This document shows positions 31,833-43,123 of a DNA stretch of 43,123 bases, piece after piece (position 1 is the stretch's first letter; the number at the start of each line of letters is the position of its first letter). The DNA is from Purshia tridentata (lineage: Eukaryota > Streptophyta > Magnoliopsida > Rosales > Rosaceae). The DNA lies in assembly GCA_003254885.1 (NCBI GenBank), contig QANT01002186.1, positions 1 through 43,123 on the forward strand, written 5' to 3'. The notes beneath the pieces were generated by a model, which saw nothing but the letters and a program-made list of their open reading frames with translations, searched no databases and was not told the DNA's origin. The translations under genes were made by a program, and so were the position numbers.

Positions 31833-34159
31833 TAAAGAACTTCTAAAAGAATTACATCCTAATCCACATTCATATCCAACTCATTAATTATGTCGGATAG
31901 ATTTTGCCTAAACAAAGGCTGAAGCATCTACTCGTACAAATTAACCTTTTTTTGCCTTTAGTTAAAATATTATACATGCATTCACGTGAATAACATTATT
32001 CAAAAACTTGGGGTAGCTAGCTAGCTTGCCCACAATTAATTTATTAATTATTTTTTAGGAGGGAACCAATTAACAATTCCCTTTAGTGATTAAGATGGGT
32101 CGTTGCTTTCTTCCCTTAAAGAAGAGGTTACATTTAAAAAAGGGAATATATAAGTATATAACAAGTATATATATATATTGATTACTTAAATATTATATAC
32201 GGACTATTTAATTAATTAAAACACTGGCTTTCAATATCTTGAGGACAATATTCACATGGGCTTGTTCTATATGTCACAAGTAATAGAGCTTTCCATACTT
32301 TATGGAGACTACTACAATTACTGTGTTTTAGTCTTTTAGAGGATTAAAGTGAAGCAAACTATGCCCGATTAGAAAAGGTGGTCGGGGATAGATAGCTAGA
32401 AATGTTCCCTAAAATCACTTGGAAAATTCCCAGCAAAAAAGGTTGAAGAAAAATATGTGCATGTGTTTGAGGTGAGCTGAGGTGGCAGGTTCCAAGCCTT
32501 AGAATTGATAGAATGGCGGATTTAGATTTTGGAGAATCTATAGCTCATTCATGTCTGAGGTGGGAAATTAATTATTTGCTTGGTGTCATGGTCTTGATCA
32601 TCATCATGCATGAATAGAATTCGATCCATTTAATTTTATTCTTTCGTGGGTGGTTTGATTTCTGCAGTGGCCTTAATTTGCCTTTTCTAAGAGTTCTAGA
32701 AAAATCAAACATGGTGATGAATTAATGGTACTTTATTGTATTGTATATATATATATATATATATCGTGTTAATTTTGGCATGCATGCATGCACTGCAGAA
32801 TATATAGGTTAATTAATATCAGAGTTTTGTTTGTAAGATGTCTTCAATTCAATTCTCATCGTCTCACTTCTTTGTTTTACCCTTGGATCATATGAACCTG
32901 AAGAAATATATAAACTTGATATATATTTCTTAAGGGCATAAGATTTTGATGTATATGCATGGCTTATTATATATATATAGTGACTGATGGAATTGCGGGA
33001 AGGGAATTAAAGGTTTGCTTTAATGAGGAAATTGGGGTGGTCCTAGAAGATATTTAAGAGGGAATTTCAAGGAAGGTGACAAAATTGGAAGCCCGAGCAT
33101 GTAGAATTCATTGTCATGAGAGAAGGGGTAGATTAACGGTGGTGGGTTTGGTCGGGGTTGCATGGGTCTGTGTCACAGGGCCAAGTTGGTAGGAGGAAGA
33201 AGTAGCAAAATCTAACAAGGGCAGCATCATAGCACTGTCTCAAAAGAGAATGTGTGTCCCCAAAGCCCAACATGCATCACCATTTTTTGATTCATTTGGT
33301 TTGGTTAGATTAATTGGATAGTGCTGCTGGAATCCATATTGGCTTTTAGGGACTTTCCAAGTTCCAATTGATCTCCTAGCTAGCCTCCTCATACATAACA
33401 TAACCTACTTCATCATATAGCTAGCTATAGCTCTAATTAAGTAGCTAATACCCCTATTATATATTCTAATTAACATGGGTGTTACAGTGTGAATGTGTGT
33501 TCCACCTAGCTATATATAGCTAGCTAGCTAGCTAATTTTTGGGTCTGTTTGAAATTAATGGCTCATCAATATTATAATAAGAACATCAGTGAGGGCGAGT
33601 AGTCAACAGTTAGGCAGCAGATACCTGCATAATGGGGGCTGGCTGAGGGATTCACATTCATCATATCAGGATCCTACAATAAGTGAACTTCAAATTCCAA
33701 AATATATATTTATATATATGTGCCTCCAAACAACTAGTTTAGAATCCTTTTCTTTTTGGTCCCACCTTTCCCACAACCATTCCATACTCTGGAGAATAAA
33801 GACATATATATTGAACTTTTATAACTAGATACAATGCCTTGAGGGGCAACTTTCCTTAGTAGAAAATTTATTCCTTGACCATCCAACTATGCATGTTGCT
33901 CTAATTAACCTCAATTAATTTATTCTTTGCCAATCTCTTGAGTGCTAATTTATTTTATACTTATATACAAAACTAGGAGGTTATTGTGTATATAAATCTA
34001 TCTTTAAAGTCTCATCACAAAATACATACCCAAATTGAAATATTCCAGTCTCTAAGTTATATTTAAGGCAGCCTAAAGCTAGGTAGTTTGATTTACATAC
34101 GGCAATCACACCTTTTGCCGATTCCTCGATTTAAATACGGCAGTGTTAATAATACGCAG

Positions 34160-34193
<34 letters not shown>

Positions 34194-34530
34194 TGACAGC
34201 TGTGCTTGCTCATGACAATCCACACTTTTCTCGAGAGAATAAGTCTCCGTCCTAATATTTTTCTTTCCTTCCAAACAAAATAAAGATTCCCAATGTGAAA
34301 AAGAATTCCAAATAACAAACAAAGGATTCTCCAATATATAATATTTACATAGATAGATAGAGGTAGGTGATTGGTCACACTGTTCCACTATCCTGCATGT
34401 CCCAAACACCGTGACCCCAATGTAAACACTCCCTATCAAATGGACCCCACCTTACCCTATACCCACACCCAAACATGCCCATAATATTAAAAAAATAAAA
34501 AAGTAAAATTGAACCCACCCACATTTATTT
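31833..34530. other. Upstream spacer of the FPF1-like gene
   Basis: 2.7 kb without a recognisable gene. It holds TA microsatellites (32745-32764 and 34165-34190), runs of gctagcta (33527-33533 and around 33515), and taattaatt clusters. I looked by eye for conserved plant microRNA sequences and saw none. It may hold the distal control region of the FPF1-like gene. Confidence 0.4.
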
Positions 34531-34536
34531 CACCTC

Positions 34537-34544
34537 TATATATA
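34537..34544 (+). promoter_or_regulatory. TATA box of the FPF1-like gene
   Basis: The run ctctatatataccgtac lies 62-69 bp upstream of the ATG, in the sequence and spacing of a plant TATA box. It predicts a leader of about 35-40 bases. A second short TA tract (34595-34605) directly abuts the ATG. Confidence 0.55.
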
Positions 34545-34605
34545 CCGTACTCAACTCTCTCTTCCGACTGCAAGCTAGTGCAAGCTCATACACACATATA
34601 TATAT

Positions 34606-34932
34606 ATGGCTGGGGTTTGGGTGTTCAAAAACGGCGTCGTCCGGCTGGTGGAGAACCCGGGGGCGGATTCCCTGCATGGTTCGAACAGCCGACGGAAGGT
34701 GCTGGTCCACACGCCGTCGGATGAGGTCATCAGCTCGTACAGCGTGCTGGAGCGGAAGCTGGCCTCGCTCGGGTGGGAGCGATACTACGACGACCCGGAC
34801 CTGCTTCAGTTCCATAAACGCTCCACCGTCCACCTCATCTCTCTCCCCAAAGACTTCGCCAAGTTCAAGTCCATGCACATGTACGACATCGTCGTTAAAA
34901 ACCGTAATGTGTTTGAAGTTAGGGACATGTAG
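34606..34932 (+). CDS. FPF1-like: FLOWERING PROMOTING FACTOR 1-like protein
   Basis: A small intronless gene for 108 residues, normal for the family (about 110). FPF1 and its FLP relatives promote flowering and affect elongation growth, linked to gibberellin response in Arabidopsis; the biochemical activity is unknown. The sequence is family-typical end to end: [19 protein letters not shown] at the N-terminus, [37 protein letters not shown] in the middle, and [19 protein letters not shown] then [19 protein letters not shown] at the end. There is no signal peptide or membrane segment. The ORF is strongly GC-rich (many C/G third positions) against an AT-rich surround, which also produces long false frames on the opposite strand. 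The start is fixed by the conserved N-terminus. Confidence 0.96.
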   Translation: MAGVWVFKNGVVRLVENPGADSLHGSNSRRKVLVHTPSDEVISSYSVLERKLASLGWERYYDDPDLLQFHKRSTVHLISLPKDFAKFKSMHMYDIVVKNRNVFEVRDM

Positions 34933-36708
34933 TACTGCTACTACTACTCTCACCTTGGAGTGTACTACCTACTTAGTTCATTTTTCTTTGTTTCTTCGTT
35001 TCCTACGTTGTGTGCTGCTCTGCTTTGTGTTTAGTTTAGTGGAAGCTAGCTAATTAATTATGGGTTTGCTTGTGGTTATGTACAAATTAATTAATTGTTA
35101 TGATCAAGGATCATTGTGCAATCAAAATTGGGTCTTCACTCTTGACTCTTGTATAGTTGTATTGTATGTGTGTGTTCTTTTGGAGTGAATCAGAAAAAAG
35201 CAGCAATTTCCCCACCCTTTATTTCTAAATTATAAACAAAAAAGAGAAATTTAAATTACATTAATGTTGATATTATGTCCAACATGCTGTTAAAACTTAA
35301 ATAAATAATAATTTTGATTGAGAATTTGACAATATTTATAACATATTAATATTTTATACAGTCTATCCAGCTAAGTAAACTTTCCGTGTTAGATCATAAA
35401 TATCTTGTGGAAAGAAAGATCAATCAAGAAAAAAATTTGATGATGTGAATTTTAATTTGGAAAATGTAGGCTTTCTTGCTTTCATGCATGTTTGTTGACG
35501 TGGAATAAGAGATCGAGGACAGGGGGCAACGTCACGTCGCTCAATTTGCTTGTACATGTTCATGAATCAATACCCTGCTTAAGTGTTTAAGGCCAAAGAC
35601 AAATTAATTAAAATCGATTCCTTGTGGAATGAAATTATGAAATGTAGCAGTAGCTTTATCACGATGCATGATTGATGAAGCCAAATGATCAATTGGGGCA
35701 AAATAGGAAAAAACCCGAGTGCAAAAAAGTGGATCACGAATTCACGTTAGGCCACCATTTGCATTGCTTGGAGCCGCCACGTGTCCATATACAAATGGCC
35801 AGGCCTATCCACTCTGTGAAAAGAATTCAAAATCCCCAGATTGCCCTACACAAATCAAACAAGTGAAGGCAGTATGTGGGTTTTCCCAGGCCAGAAGTAA
35901 AAATAATGTGAGAGTCATGGACATGAAAGTCAGCAAGGGCTAGTTTTGGGTGAGACACATATAAGACTTTTCTTGAACCATCTCGACTTTATCTGGATAT
36001 GGCAATCATTCTTTACCCCAAATGAAATTTTTTTCCAGAAATGGAAATAGACAATTTGTCCACGCAAAGAGCCAAGAATAGCTAGCCCAACCCAACCCAA
36101 CCCAACCCATGCTCGAGAAAAAAAAGTTAAAATGGGAGAGTTGCCTCTGCCAACTATCCAAAGTTAAAAACTTAAAAATGAGTTCCACAAATCATACATG
36201 TATCATGTTTAAGATGAACTAGGTATTTTGGCCAAAAAAGAAGAAGATGAACTAGGTATATCTCAACTAACTGGTTTTCTATATATATATATATATATAA
36301 ATATATACATGGCCAATTTAGACGCATGTGCATGCTTTAATCAAAGGTTTGGATGATGGAGGAGAACTCTTACAACCCTAACTCTGCACTCCCCGACATT
36401 ATATACGATAAATAAATAAAATTAAGGCACTGAAAACTCGTGTGGATAAGAGTCTTATCAACATGTGTCTAAAATGTGTACGGTCGAGAGAGCCTATTGG
36501 CACAATTTGCACAAAGAGTAGCTCGATCTAGATTGAAGAGCTCTTTTCTCATTCATCTATATGCCTGTCTCACTGTGCCAAGCCCATCCCTTTGAATGCA
36601 TGGGCTACAATGAACTTTTCATTGAGTAGTCTCCTTCCATGGAACTATGCGTGCATGAGGTCTTCTTCAAACTTTTCCAGAGGGCAAAAGAAAATATGAA
36701 TGAATGAC
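34933..36708. other. Downstream spacer of the FPF1-like gene
   Basis: 3' untranslated sequence, then AT-rich spacer. Notable small motifs: a G-box/ABRE-like ccacgtgtcc at about 35777-35786, four tandem CCCAA units at 36086-36105, and a TA tract at about 36280-36299. The plus frames at 35672-35943 have no family resemblance. Confidence 0.4.
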
Positions 36709-37012
36709 ATGTTAGTTTGATATATCTTGTTAGTTGTGAATCTTGTATAAGGTTAAATATGTATATTAAAAAAAAAAAACTTATAACTTGAAGGAAGAAG
36801 ATAACAGAAGATGAATTAGTCATAAATGCCACAAAATAAGTGAGATTATTAGGGATAAGTTTTCTTTTATGGGAAATCAATCTTCTTTCTTCAAATTAGA
36901 GAATACCTTTCATTTCCTATTTAGATACACATTAATATAATTATTGAACCTACTTGATCTAATCTAATTTTATGCATATTTAAATCTTATACATTAAACA
37001 AGAGCTTGAGTT
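36709..37012. mobile_element. Decayed MITE related to the 31,543 element
   Basis: The interior phrase gaaggaagaagataacagaa-gatgaatta matches the 31,543 element (gaatgaagaagataag...gatgaatta), and the right end cttatacattaaacaagagc matches its terminal cttatgcatcaaacgagact. The left end is poorly kept (ttagtttgatatat), so the borders are approximate. Non-coding. Confidence 0.55.
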
Positions 37013-37306
37013 ATAGGTGTTGTATATTTTAATGAATGTATATGAACAGAATGAAAGGATGATGGAGATGAAGAGAGGTTGCTCTTTGTGTTGTTTCATC
37101 TTATCCACTCTTAATCCACAAAGGATGGGGCAAGAGAGATCCTATTTGTCTTCTTATGAGTTTAATTTTGACAGCCAGATGACAGAAGACCTAGCTTTTG
37201 TCATGTCAATTCAATGCAATTTAATTTAATTTTATTAGTTGTCAAACATCTGACAGATTTGAGGTATATACAACTGGCGGCAAGCAGCACATTCATATAT
37301 TCTTAC

Positions 37307-37706
37307 GAGGAATGCTATTTACATTCTCTTTTTACCTTTTTCATCCATCTTCTCCATTATTATTCACATTTCAAAATATATTTTCACGATCCGAACGATT
37401 CATATTTTAGATAATTTTTTGAAAATCATCTCTGTAAAAAATTAATTAAATCAGAAATAATTTGATTATGTAATTGTTATAAATAAACTAACGGTTAATC
37501 AAATTATTACCAAAACCGTCTGTTTATTTTATCATAGTTACATAATCAAACGATTTCCGATTTGATTAATTTTTTGTAGAGATGATCTTCATTGTTAGAT
37601 CTAACAAATGAACTGTTCCGATCATCAATTTATAATGTGAAATTAGAATAATAAAGGAGAAGGTGGATGGAGAAGGTGGATTTGGAGAAAGTGGATAGCA
37701 TTCCCC
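37307..37706. mobile_element. Foldback Mutator-like MITE, 400 bp, 9-bp target duplication
   Basis: The left tip reads gaggaatgctatttacattc and the right tip, reverse complemented, ggggaatgctatccactttc. Complementarity runs almost to the centre (arms ~190 bp), including tgattatgtaa on both sides. Flanks are tattcttac (37298-37306) and tattcttat (37707-37715), a 9-bp target-site duplication with one mismatch. Nine-base duplications are the mark of Mutator-like elements. Non-coding. Short ORFs at 37017-37414 overlap it and are not genes. Confidence 0.82.
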
Positions 37707-37715
37707 TATTCTTAT

Positions 37716-39283
37716 AATGTAGAATGTAACTAAGCACTATATTGTTACTAGCTAGCTAGCTTGTTAGGGCTCACAGTGCAATTTAGTTCATGATATTATG
37801 ATCAAATTAATTAATAAATAAATACCGAAGTAATCACCATGTTGTTGAATTATCTTCATTATATATATATATATATATATACCGCTCACCTTTCTATTAA
37901 GACATGCATAAACTTCCAAAAGACAGAAACTGATTGGGGAGCCAAGCATGATTAAGATCAAGCTCAATTATGTGAAGGCAACGAACTACCGAACGACAAC
38001 AAGACTTAGAGATGTTTAAGAAAAGGTAATACTTTTTATTTCGAAATTATAGGAAATTGACATAAGTTGGGAAAATATGAGAGTTATATACTAGGGGACA
38101 AAAGTATATAATTCTTTTTCACTTTTTCAAAATATTATATAGATTTTCTGGGGGTTTAGTCTTCCAACCAAACCGACCTCAACGAAAAATTAAAAAGAAG
38201 AATTCAAACCTAACTCTAAAATCAGTTTTCAATTGATTAGGATGACTACTAGGACGATACATAGACTTCACTTTAGTCCAACTTCCAAGCACGCCTTTGA
38301 TATTATTATAACATTATTTTCTTCCAGAGTTTGATTTATGTGTTTCAGTGTTCTGTTCTTCAAACTATGTGGAATAAATAAATTAGGCTATGTATGCACT
38401 CTTAGACGTTCAGTACTAGAAAAGAAAATCATAATTAGAAAAGTTCAGTGTGTTTGGCAGGCCATGACTTTTTTTCTTATTCAAATTTCTAGATCACTAT
38501 ATTATAGGACCGACCCTATGCATACATGATTAGTTCACAATAATTTTGATGATTTAAATGGCCTTTTTCTTCCTCACATACATGCATACTTTTTCTCTGG
38601 ATGCTTCTCTTCTATAAGAAGAAGATGCAAAACAAACGCGGAAAAAGAGATTATACTTGCACCGAAACGTAATGCTACGCCTCATGTATTTTTATTTTCG
38701 CATTCTTTTCATTTTTTCTTTCCGCAGGAAAAAAGTTCTCCTTTTTTATCTTGTTCAGTTGCACCATTAGGCCTAGTCAAATAGTTAGAAGTTAGAACCT
38801 GCTGCAGCAACTGATAATAGGCTTCGGTACTGAGATGTGAAGCCTTCACTCGCATACAACGTGGATTTCGCATTTCAAGGACTAGAATCCAACTTTACTT
38901 GCTTATTATGTAGAAGTTGTAGAACCATGCAAAACTGACCCCATATAAGTGGAATTGAAAATAAATTATTTTTTAGGTCGAAACTAGAAAAGAAAAGATT
39001 GAATTGAATTGTATAGCATCTTCATAAAATTTTCTTTTGGCACATATGAAGGATGTTCTGATCTAAGCAATCATGTGAGTCTTTCAAATAAAAAAATAAA
39101 TCACCAAAACCTTGTTGGCATCGTTACTATATTAAAATAAAATCTAGAAACATAATGAACAATTTTATAAATCTCCTCTCTCCCCAGCACCCGAAAACCA
39201 AAACACCCTTTTCAGCACAGTCTGTTGAACTGAGCTCATGTATGGTATAATTTGAGCGCAATGCTCTGTGACTAATTACTCTA
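37716..39283. other. Spacer and VAMP 3' untranslated region
   Basis: No gene seen. There is a TA microsatellite at about 37861-37880. The 63-residue frame at 38338-38529 has no family resemblance. The last few hundred bases include the 3' end of the VAMP transcript. Confidence 0.4.
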
Positions 39284-42200
39284 CTAGTTCGTGCAGTCAA
39301 ATCCCTGACAGATAGAAAGCCAGATTACCAAGACCAGAAGTAACAAGATTCCAAGAACGACCAACTTTATCTTCATGTTCTGATACCACATCTTCCTTCG
39401 GATTTGTGTCCCTTTACTTTTGTACTCTTGGGCCTGAAAAGTGCAACAAACAACGTTGTAAAGTACCTAAATAAGACATATATGACAGATAAAATGGTAG
39501 TGTTGCTTAGCCTCTGCTTACCTGAGAACGAAGGTTTTCGGTCTTGTCCACCAGAACAGTCAGGTTTTCCCCTCTATCAATAGCCTGAAAAGCATGAATA
39601 GGTGGATTAAACATGAAATCCAACATCTATAATCTGGTTAATTGGTATAATAAACAGATATGGATGAAAGACGCCTTCAAAGTGATGCAAGAACTTTAAC
39701 TGAAGAAAGCAAGGTTGATACATGCTGATAGATAAAAGAATTCTATGAACTCTAATGAAATTAGGAGTACCGGACCAAAGCCTGAGCATAGGCTGTTGGT
39801 CTTTCGTAATGGATTAGTTTGTTTGTTTAGCTGGACAGATTGTATTTAACAGGGGCTTAACAGTTTCATCATGTTGAATGAGAAATAGCGTATTTATTCG
39901 ATTCTCTCTGCAGAAATTCTTACACATGCAACATGTTGGTTCTGGACTAACCTCATACTGGAATGAATACATTGTCCAAGCAAAAGAGCTGGTCAAAGTT
40001 GACAGGAATATCTTTCTGTTTATTTGGATGAAGAATCAAGAGTCCCAATTTGTACTCAATTATGGCTGTTTAAAGAATGACAAATTTTTTTTTTTTAAGA
40101 TATTAATATGGACTCCAATCTGGCCTAGTAAAAGAAACAATGACCTGCAAACTTTTGTTGTCAAGTACTGAAGATATTTAATTACAACGTGAATTCATAC
40201 TTAATGCTAGGAACACAGGGCTACTTAGTTTGCCCCTCTTAACTAAGCCCTCAGTTTGCAAATTTACCTCCAGGCAGAAAGCATTTCCTGTTACAGCACC
40301 TGATTAGCTGGTTTTTGGATTAAATGGTTTGTGTTTACTCTAATCTGGTAAACCAAAGAAACAAAGAAGAACAAATTCCTAATAGGGACATCACTAATTA
40401 GACCTATGTATAAGTTAGCAGAAAAATTAGATTAAAAAAAAAGGCCTGTGTAGATACAGATGGCAAATCAGTAAATTTCATACTTAGAAATTGCACATAT
40501 GGCACTATATTTGGAAACAGAAACCACATTTTAGTCATCATGGTAGATTTACCTTGTCAATATTCTCTAACATTATACTCTTAACTTCTGAAACTTGTGC
40601 CTTCACTTTCAATAGCTTTTCAATCTCTTCTGCATGATCAATTATATACTTCATGTGCTCTTTCATTATTGGTCTGTAATTTCAATCCCATCTCAGTTGA
40701 GCATTTGGAAATAAAAATGTCACCAAAAGCATAGAGATACTTGTGCACAATTAAATATAGTATATCAAGAATAAACATACCCGAATTCCTTGTTAAGACT
40801 TTTTGCAACAGCCGTATCTGCTTTACCACCCCCATATCTTGTTCTAAAGTCGGCTTTCATCCGTTCTAAAAATGCAATAGATATCTGTTTTCCAACAGAA
40901 TCTTTGGCAACAACACAGTATGCTGCAAATTCCATAAAACACTGAAAATGAGGTTTGACCCACAGAAATTTCTGCACTAAAACTTATGGATTGAAAGTGC
41001 TTTGATTTGGACACATACACACAAAACTTATGGATTGAAAGTGCTTTAATTTGGACACGCGCACACACAGAGATGCATACAGCAGACAACAGAGCATAAC
41101 AGATTGTATTACTAAGTTGAGTGATAACCATTTCATATTTAAAGTTTAATCCCACTGTCTCGAGCATATTATCCAGTTTTACACTTGATATGTTTGAAAA
41201 ATTATATAAAGCCTTTATTAAATGAAACATTTGTATGCTACGCATCAATGCATAAAACAACATAGAAACAAACATAGCTGTCAAAATGGCTCACTCCCAG
41301 GACTTGTAAATTTTTTATTTTTTATTTTTGTGGGGCCAATGCACACCCCTCACACACCAGCTTTCTTCGCTTGCCCAGTTGCCCCCCCACCCTTAAAGAA
41401 AATAGCAAAGCAACAAGGAACTGCTGGGCCATTTAATGGGTTAACAGAATGTTGTGTGGGAGCAATTCACTCGACCCTATCTAAATCTGCCACTGCTTAC
41501 AGGTAATCTTGAGGTTAGAACTGATGCTTATTTTTTTTCACTTAGTTCTAGGGAGTTGAGGGACATAAACTCAGTAAGGCATTCAATGGTTAATTCAAGG
41601 TTGCACCCAAATGAAATGCATGGTGTAATGCAGGAGTACATATTCTAGTACTAAAAAATGAGTTGAATTACTGTGATATAAATTTACGGTAAATAACATT
41701 TACATATATGGCTTTCTTCTCTTAAAAGTGGAATAAATAACTCAAAACACGAGTTGAATCTCCAGTATCCAAACACGGAAGAGCTTATTCTCATTTACTA
41801 TCAAACAAATGGCCTTATTTCTAGTGCTTCCTCCATTCTTAAATTTCTGTAAAGACTAACGAGCGCTAGTCGCCAATAGTCAGCTAATTTCCAAGCCTAC
41901 TAAATTGAGCTGAAAACAAGTCTTTTAAATAGTCCAAAACCAAAACACTTAAGAAATTAATAAGAGTTAGAATTCGAATTTCTGTCTTGATTCCACGGTT
42001 TTCTCACCAAACAAACAGCTAAACAAGTAAACAACCAAAATCTATGAGAAGCTCAGAAAATCAAGCAAAACCCAGTTCAAAAAGTTGGCTATTTTTCGAG
42101 TTTCAGCTAAAAACCAAACACAACCAGATCATAGATATCCATATTGCACAGTTTAAGACTAGATCCAAGTATTCCACATGCAATTCAAAGTAGTTGGAGT

Positions 42201-42422
42201 GTGGTGGGATCGAATCGAATTGAACTACGTACCGTAGCCATCCTCGACGAGAAAATTGAAGGTGTGGTGGTCGCAGTTGTAGGTGAACTTGTTGTTGGAG
42301 GAAGGCAGTCTCTGGAGGCACTGAGCCGCAATCGCTGGAAAGTTGCCGGTGAACTCGGTGTACTCGGCCAAGATCATTGTGCCTCTGGCCACGAAGCTGT
42401 ATATGAACGATTCTTGACTCAT
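39284..42422 (-). CDS. VAMP72-like: R-SNARE of the VAMP72 family (longin VAMP)
   Basis: A vesicle SNARE that pairs with plasma-membrane Q-SNAREs (in Arabidopsis VAMP721/722 with SYP121 or SYP111) in secretion and cell-plate formation. There are five coding exons: 42422-42233, 40922-40781, 40673-40553, 39584-39522 and 39433-39284. All phases agree; 221 residues, the standard length. Residues 1-~125 are the longin domain ([66 protein letters not shown]). The SNARE helix follows ([27 protein letters not shown]) with the zero-layer Arg155, then basic [15 protein letters not shown] and a C-terminal membrane anchor, about 195-215 ([19 protein letters not shown]). Position 2 is Ser where VAMP72 proteins usually have MGQ. 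The protein is closest to VAMP721/722/724; I cannot choose among them. Intron 1 is 1.3 kb. Confidence 0.95.
40979..41066. repeat. 44-bp tandem duplication in VAMP intron 1
   Basis: Two units beginning aaaacttatggattgaaagt at 40979 and 41023 differ at only a few positions (tgatttgg against taatttgg, cacataca against cacgcgca). It lies close to the 3' end of intron 1, about 55 bp upstream of the acceptor at 40923. Confidence 0.85.
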
Positions 42423-42450
42423 TGGCCTCGAAGTGAGTCAGCTCCGATGT

Positions 42451-42451
<1 letters not shown>

Positions 42452-42502
<51 letters not shown>

Positions 42503-42527
42503 AGCAGACAAATTAAGCAGGAGAGGN

Positions 42528-42572
<45 letters not shown>

Positions 42573-42600
42573 GATGGAAGCAGACAAATTAAGCAGGAGA
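42452..42600. repeat. GA microsatellite with an N and duplicated flank (assembly gap)
   Basis: Two long GA tracts (about 42452-42498 and 42528-42569) are separated by the single N at 42527. The ~30-bp sequence gatggaagcagacaaattaa...gagagg occurs both just before the N (from 42497) and after the second tract (from 42573). That is what is seen when two reads were joined across a microsatellite without being merged. The true locus probably has one tract and one flank copy, placed in the VAMP 5' leader. Confidence 0.75.
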
Positions 42601-42659
42601 GGAGGAGCAAATTCCAAGCTCTGGTCGGTTTGTTCCTTACTTGTGCCTTTACTACTAAG

Positions 42660-43123
42660 TAAGAATTTACTTTTGGTTTTCTTCAGATACATTATTCATT
42701 TTACTTAACGCTCCTTCTTAAGCAATTAAGACACTGGAGTTTAACCGGCCAAACAAAATGGACAGTGGAGTATAAAAATTACTTTTTTTTTCTTTTATGA
42801 TTTTATCTAAAGAACTTAAAGTAATATGGTAACTCAGTAACTCCACATTTACTTAAATGAAAAATATTAGTTGTATTATTTTGATAGTGTATCACCTCTC
42901 TAATAATAATGATGTTATACTTACTAGTTACTACATTTTTATTGTATAATTTTATACTACTTTTAGGTAATAATCACATTTATACATTAAATACTAAAAA
43001 TATAAAAATAAAAACCTTAAAATGAAATAAAATAAAAATTATGTCTTATAAAATAATAGAGTACTTTATTAATAAGCCATAAAATACATTTTTAGTCATA
43101 AACCCAAATTTTAAATTTATTTA
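42660..43123. other. AT-rich sequence upstream of the VAMP gene
   Basis: Likely distal promoter of the VAMP gene. No gene or clear repeat was seen up to the window edge. Confidence 0.4.

Noticed and set aside
30300..34500. Conserved plant microRNA precursor
   Set aside because: Looked by eye for mature sequences of common families (miR156, 159, 160, 164, 166-172, 319, 390, 393-399, 482) and saw none; a computed search was not possible.
34525..35053. Long frames on both strands over the FPF1-like gene
   Set aside because: Shadows caused by the high GC third positions of the true ORF at 34606-34932.
42144..42662. 172-residue plus-strand frame with Arg-Glu repeats
   Set aside because: Antisense of VAMP exon 1 running into the GA microsatellite and across the N.
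1..43123. CRISPR array, operon, phage or bacterial island
   Set aside because: All genes are intron-bearing or plant-family genes; repeats are tandem or MITE-type with no regular spacer pattern.

Overview
This is nuclear DNA of a eudicot plant. The genes have introns with GT/AG borders, the spacers are AT-rich, there are many small inverted-repeat (MITE-type) elements, and every recognisable protein belongs to a plant family. A woody rosid, possibly Rosaceae, would fit, because the spacer at about 5,311 begins like a terminal repeat I associate with apple and peach genomes. That placement is weak. I found no bacterial, viral or organellar genes, and no gene cluster that looks like a new multi-gene system. 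The window is an ordinary gene-rich arm with nine protein genes. The most interesting details are in gene architecture and repeats.

Layout. (1) 591-2,244 (-): a CYP76-type cytochrome P450, with its 5' end and core promoter copied in tandem and copied again 2 kb upstream. (2) 2,550-7,057: AT-rich spacer full of MITE debris. (3) 7,058-8,299 (-): an uncharacterised plant protein with a short first exon, divergent from (4) an OTU cysteine protease at 8,876-10,970 (+). The ~580 bp between them holds a G-box and an ACGT palindrome. (5) 11,269-12,570 (-): a DUF247 protein. (6) 13,745-18,744 (-): an eight-exon NT-C2 plus dilute-like protein. (7) 20,497-22,835 (-): NDUFV1, the 51-kDa subunit of mitochondrial complex I, whose first coding exon is only the ATG. 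(8) 25,192-28,290 (+): a 762-residue ankyrin-repeat protein. (9) 28,291-34,605: a gene-poor stretch with a ~337-bp tandem array, a 32-bp-arm hairpin, a 74-bp tandem repeat and a Harbinger-like MITE. (10) 34,606-34,932 (+): an FPF1-like protein. (11) 34,933-39,283: spacer with two more MITEs. (12) 39,284-42,422 (-): a VAMP72-type R-SNARE of five coding exons, with an assembly gap (one N) in the GA-rich 5' leader.

The genes do not form a pathway. They are independent housekeeping, membrane-traffic, protein-turnover and developmental genes. From memory, Arabidopsis chromosome 3 has an OTU gene (At3g57810) close to an NT-C2/gar2-like gene (At3g57780), so genes 4 and 6 may be a conserved syntenic pair. 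I assembled the splice models by hand from reading frame, GT/AG borders and protein-family knowledge. Phases were checked at every junction, but there is no transcript evidence.
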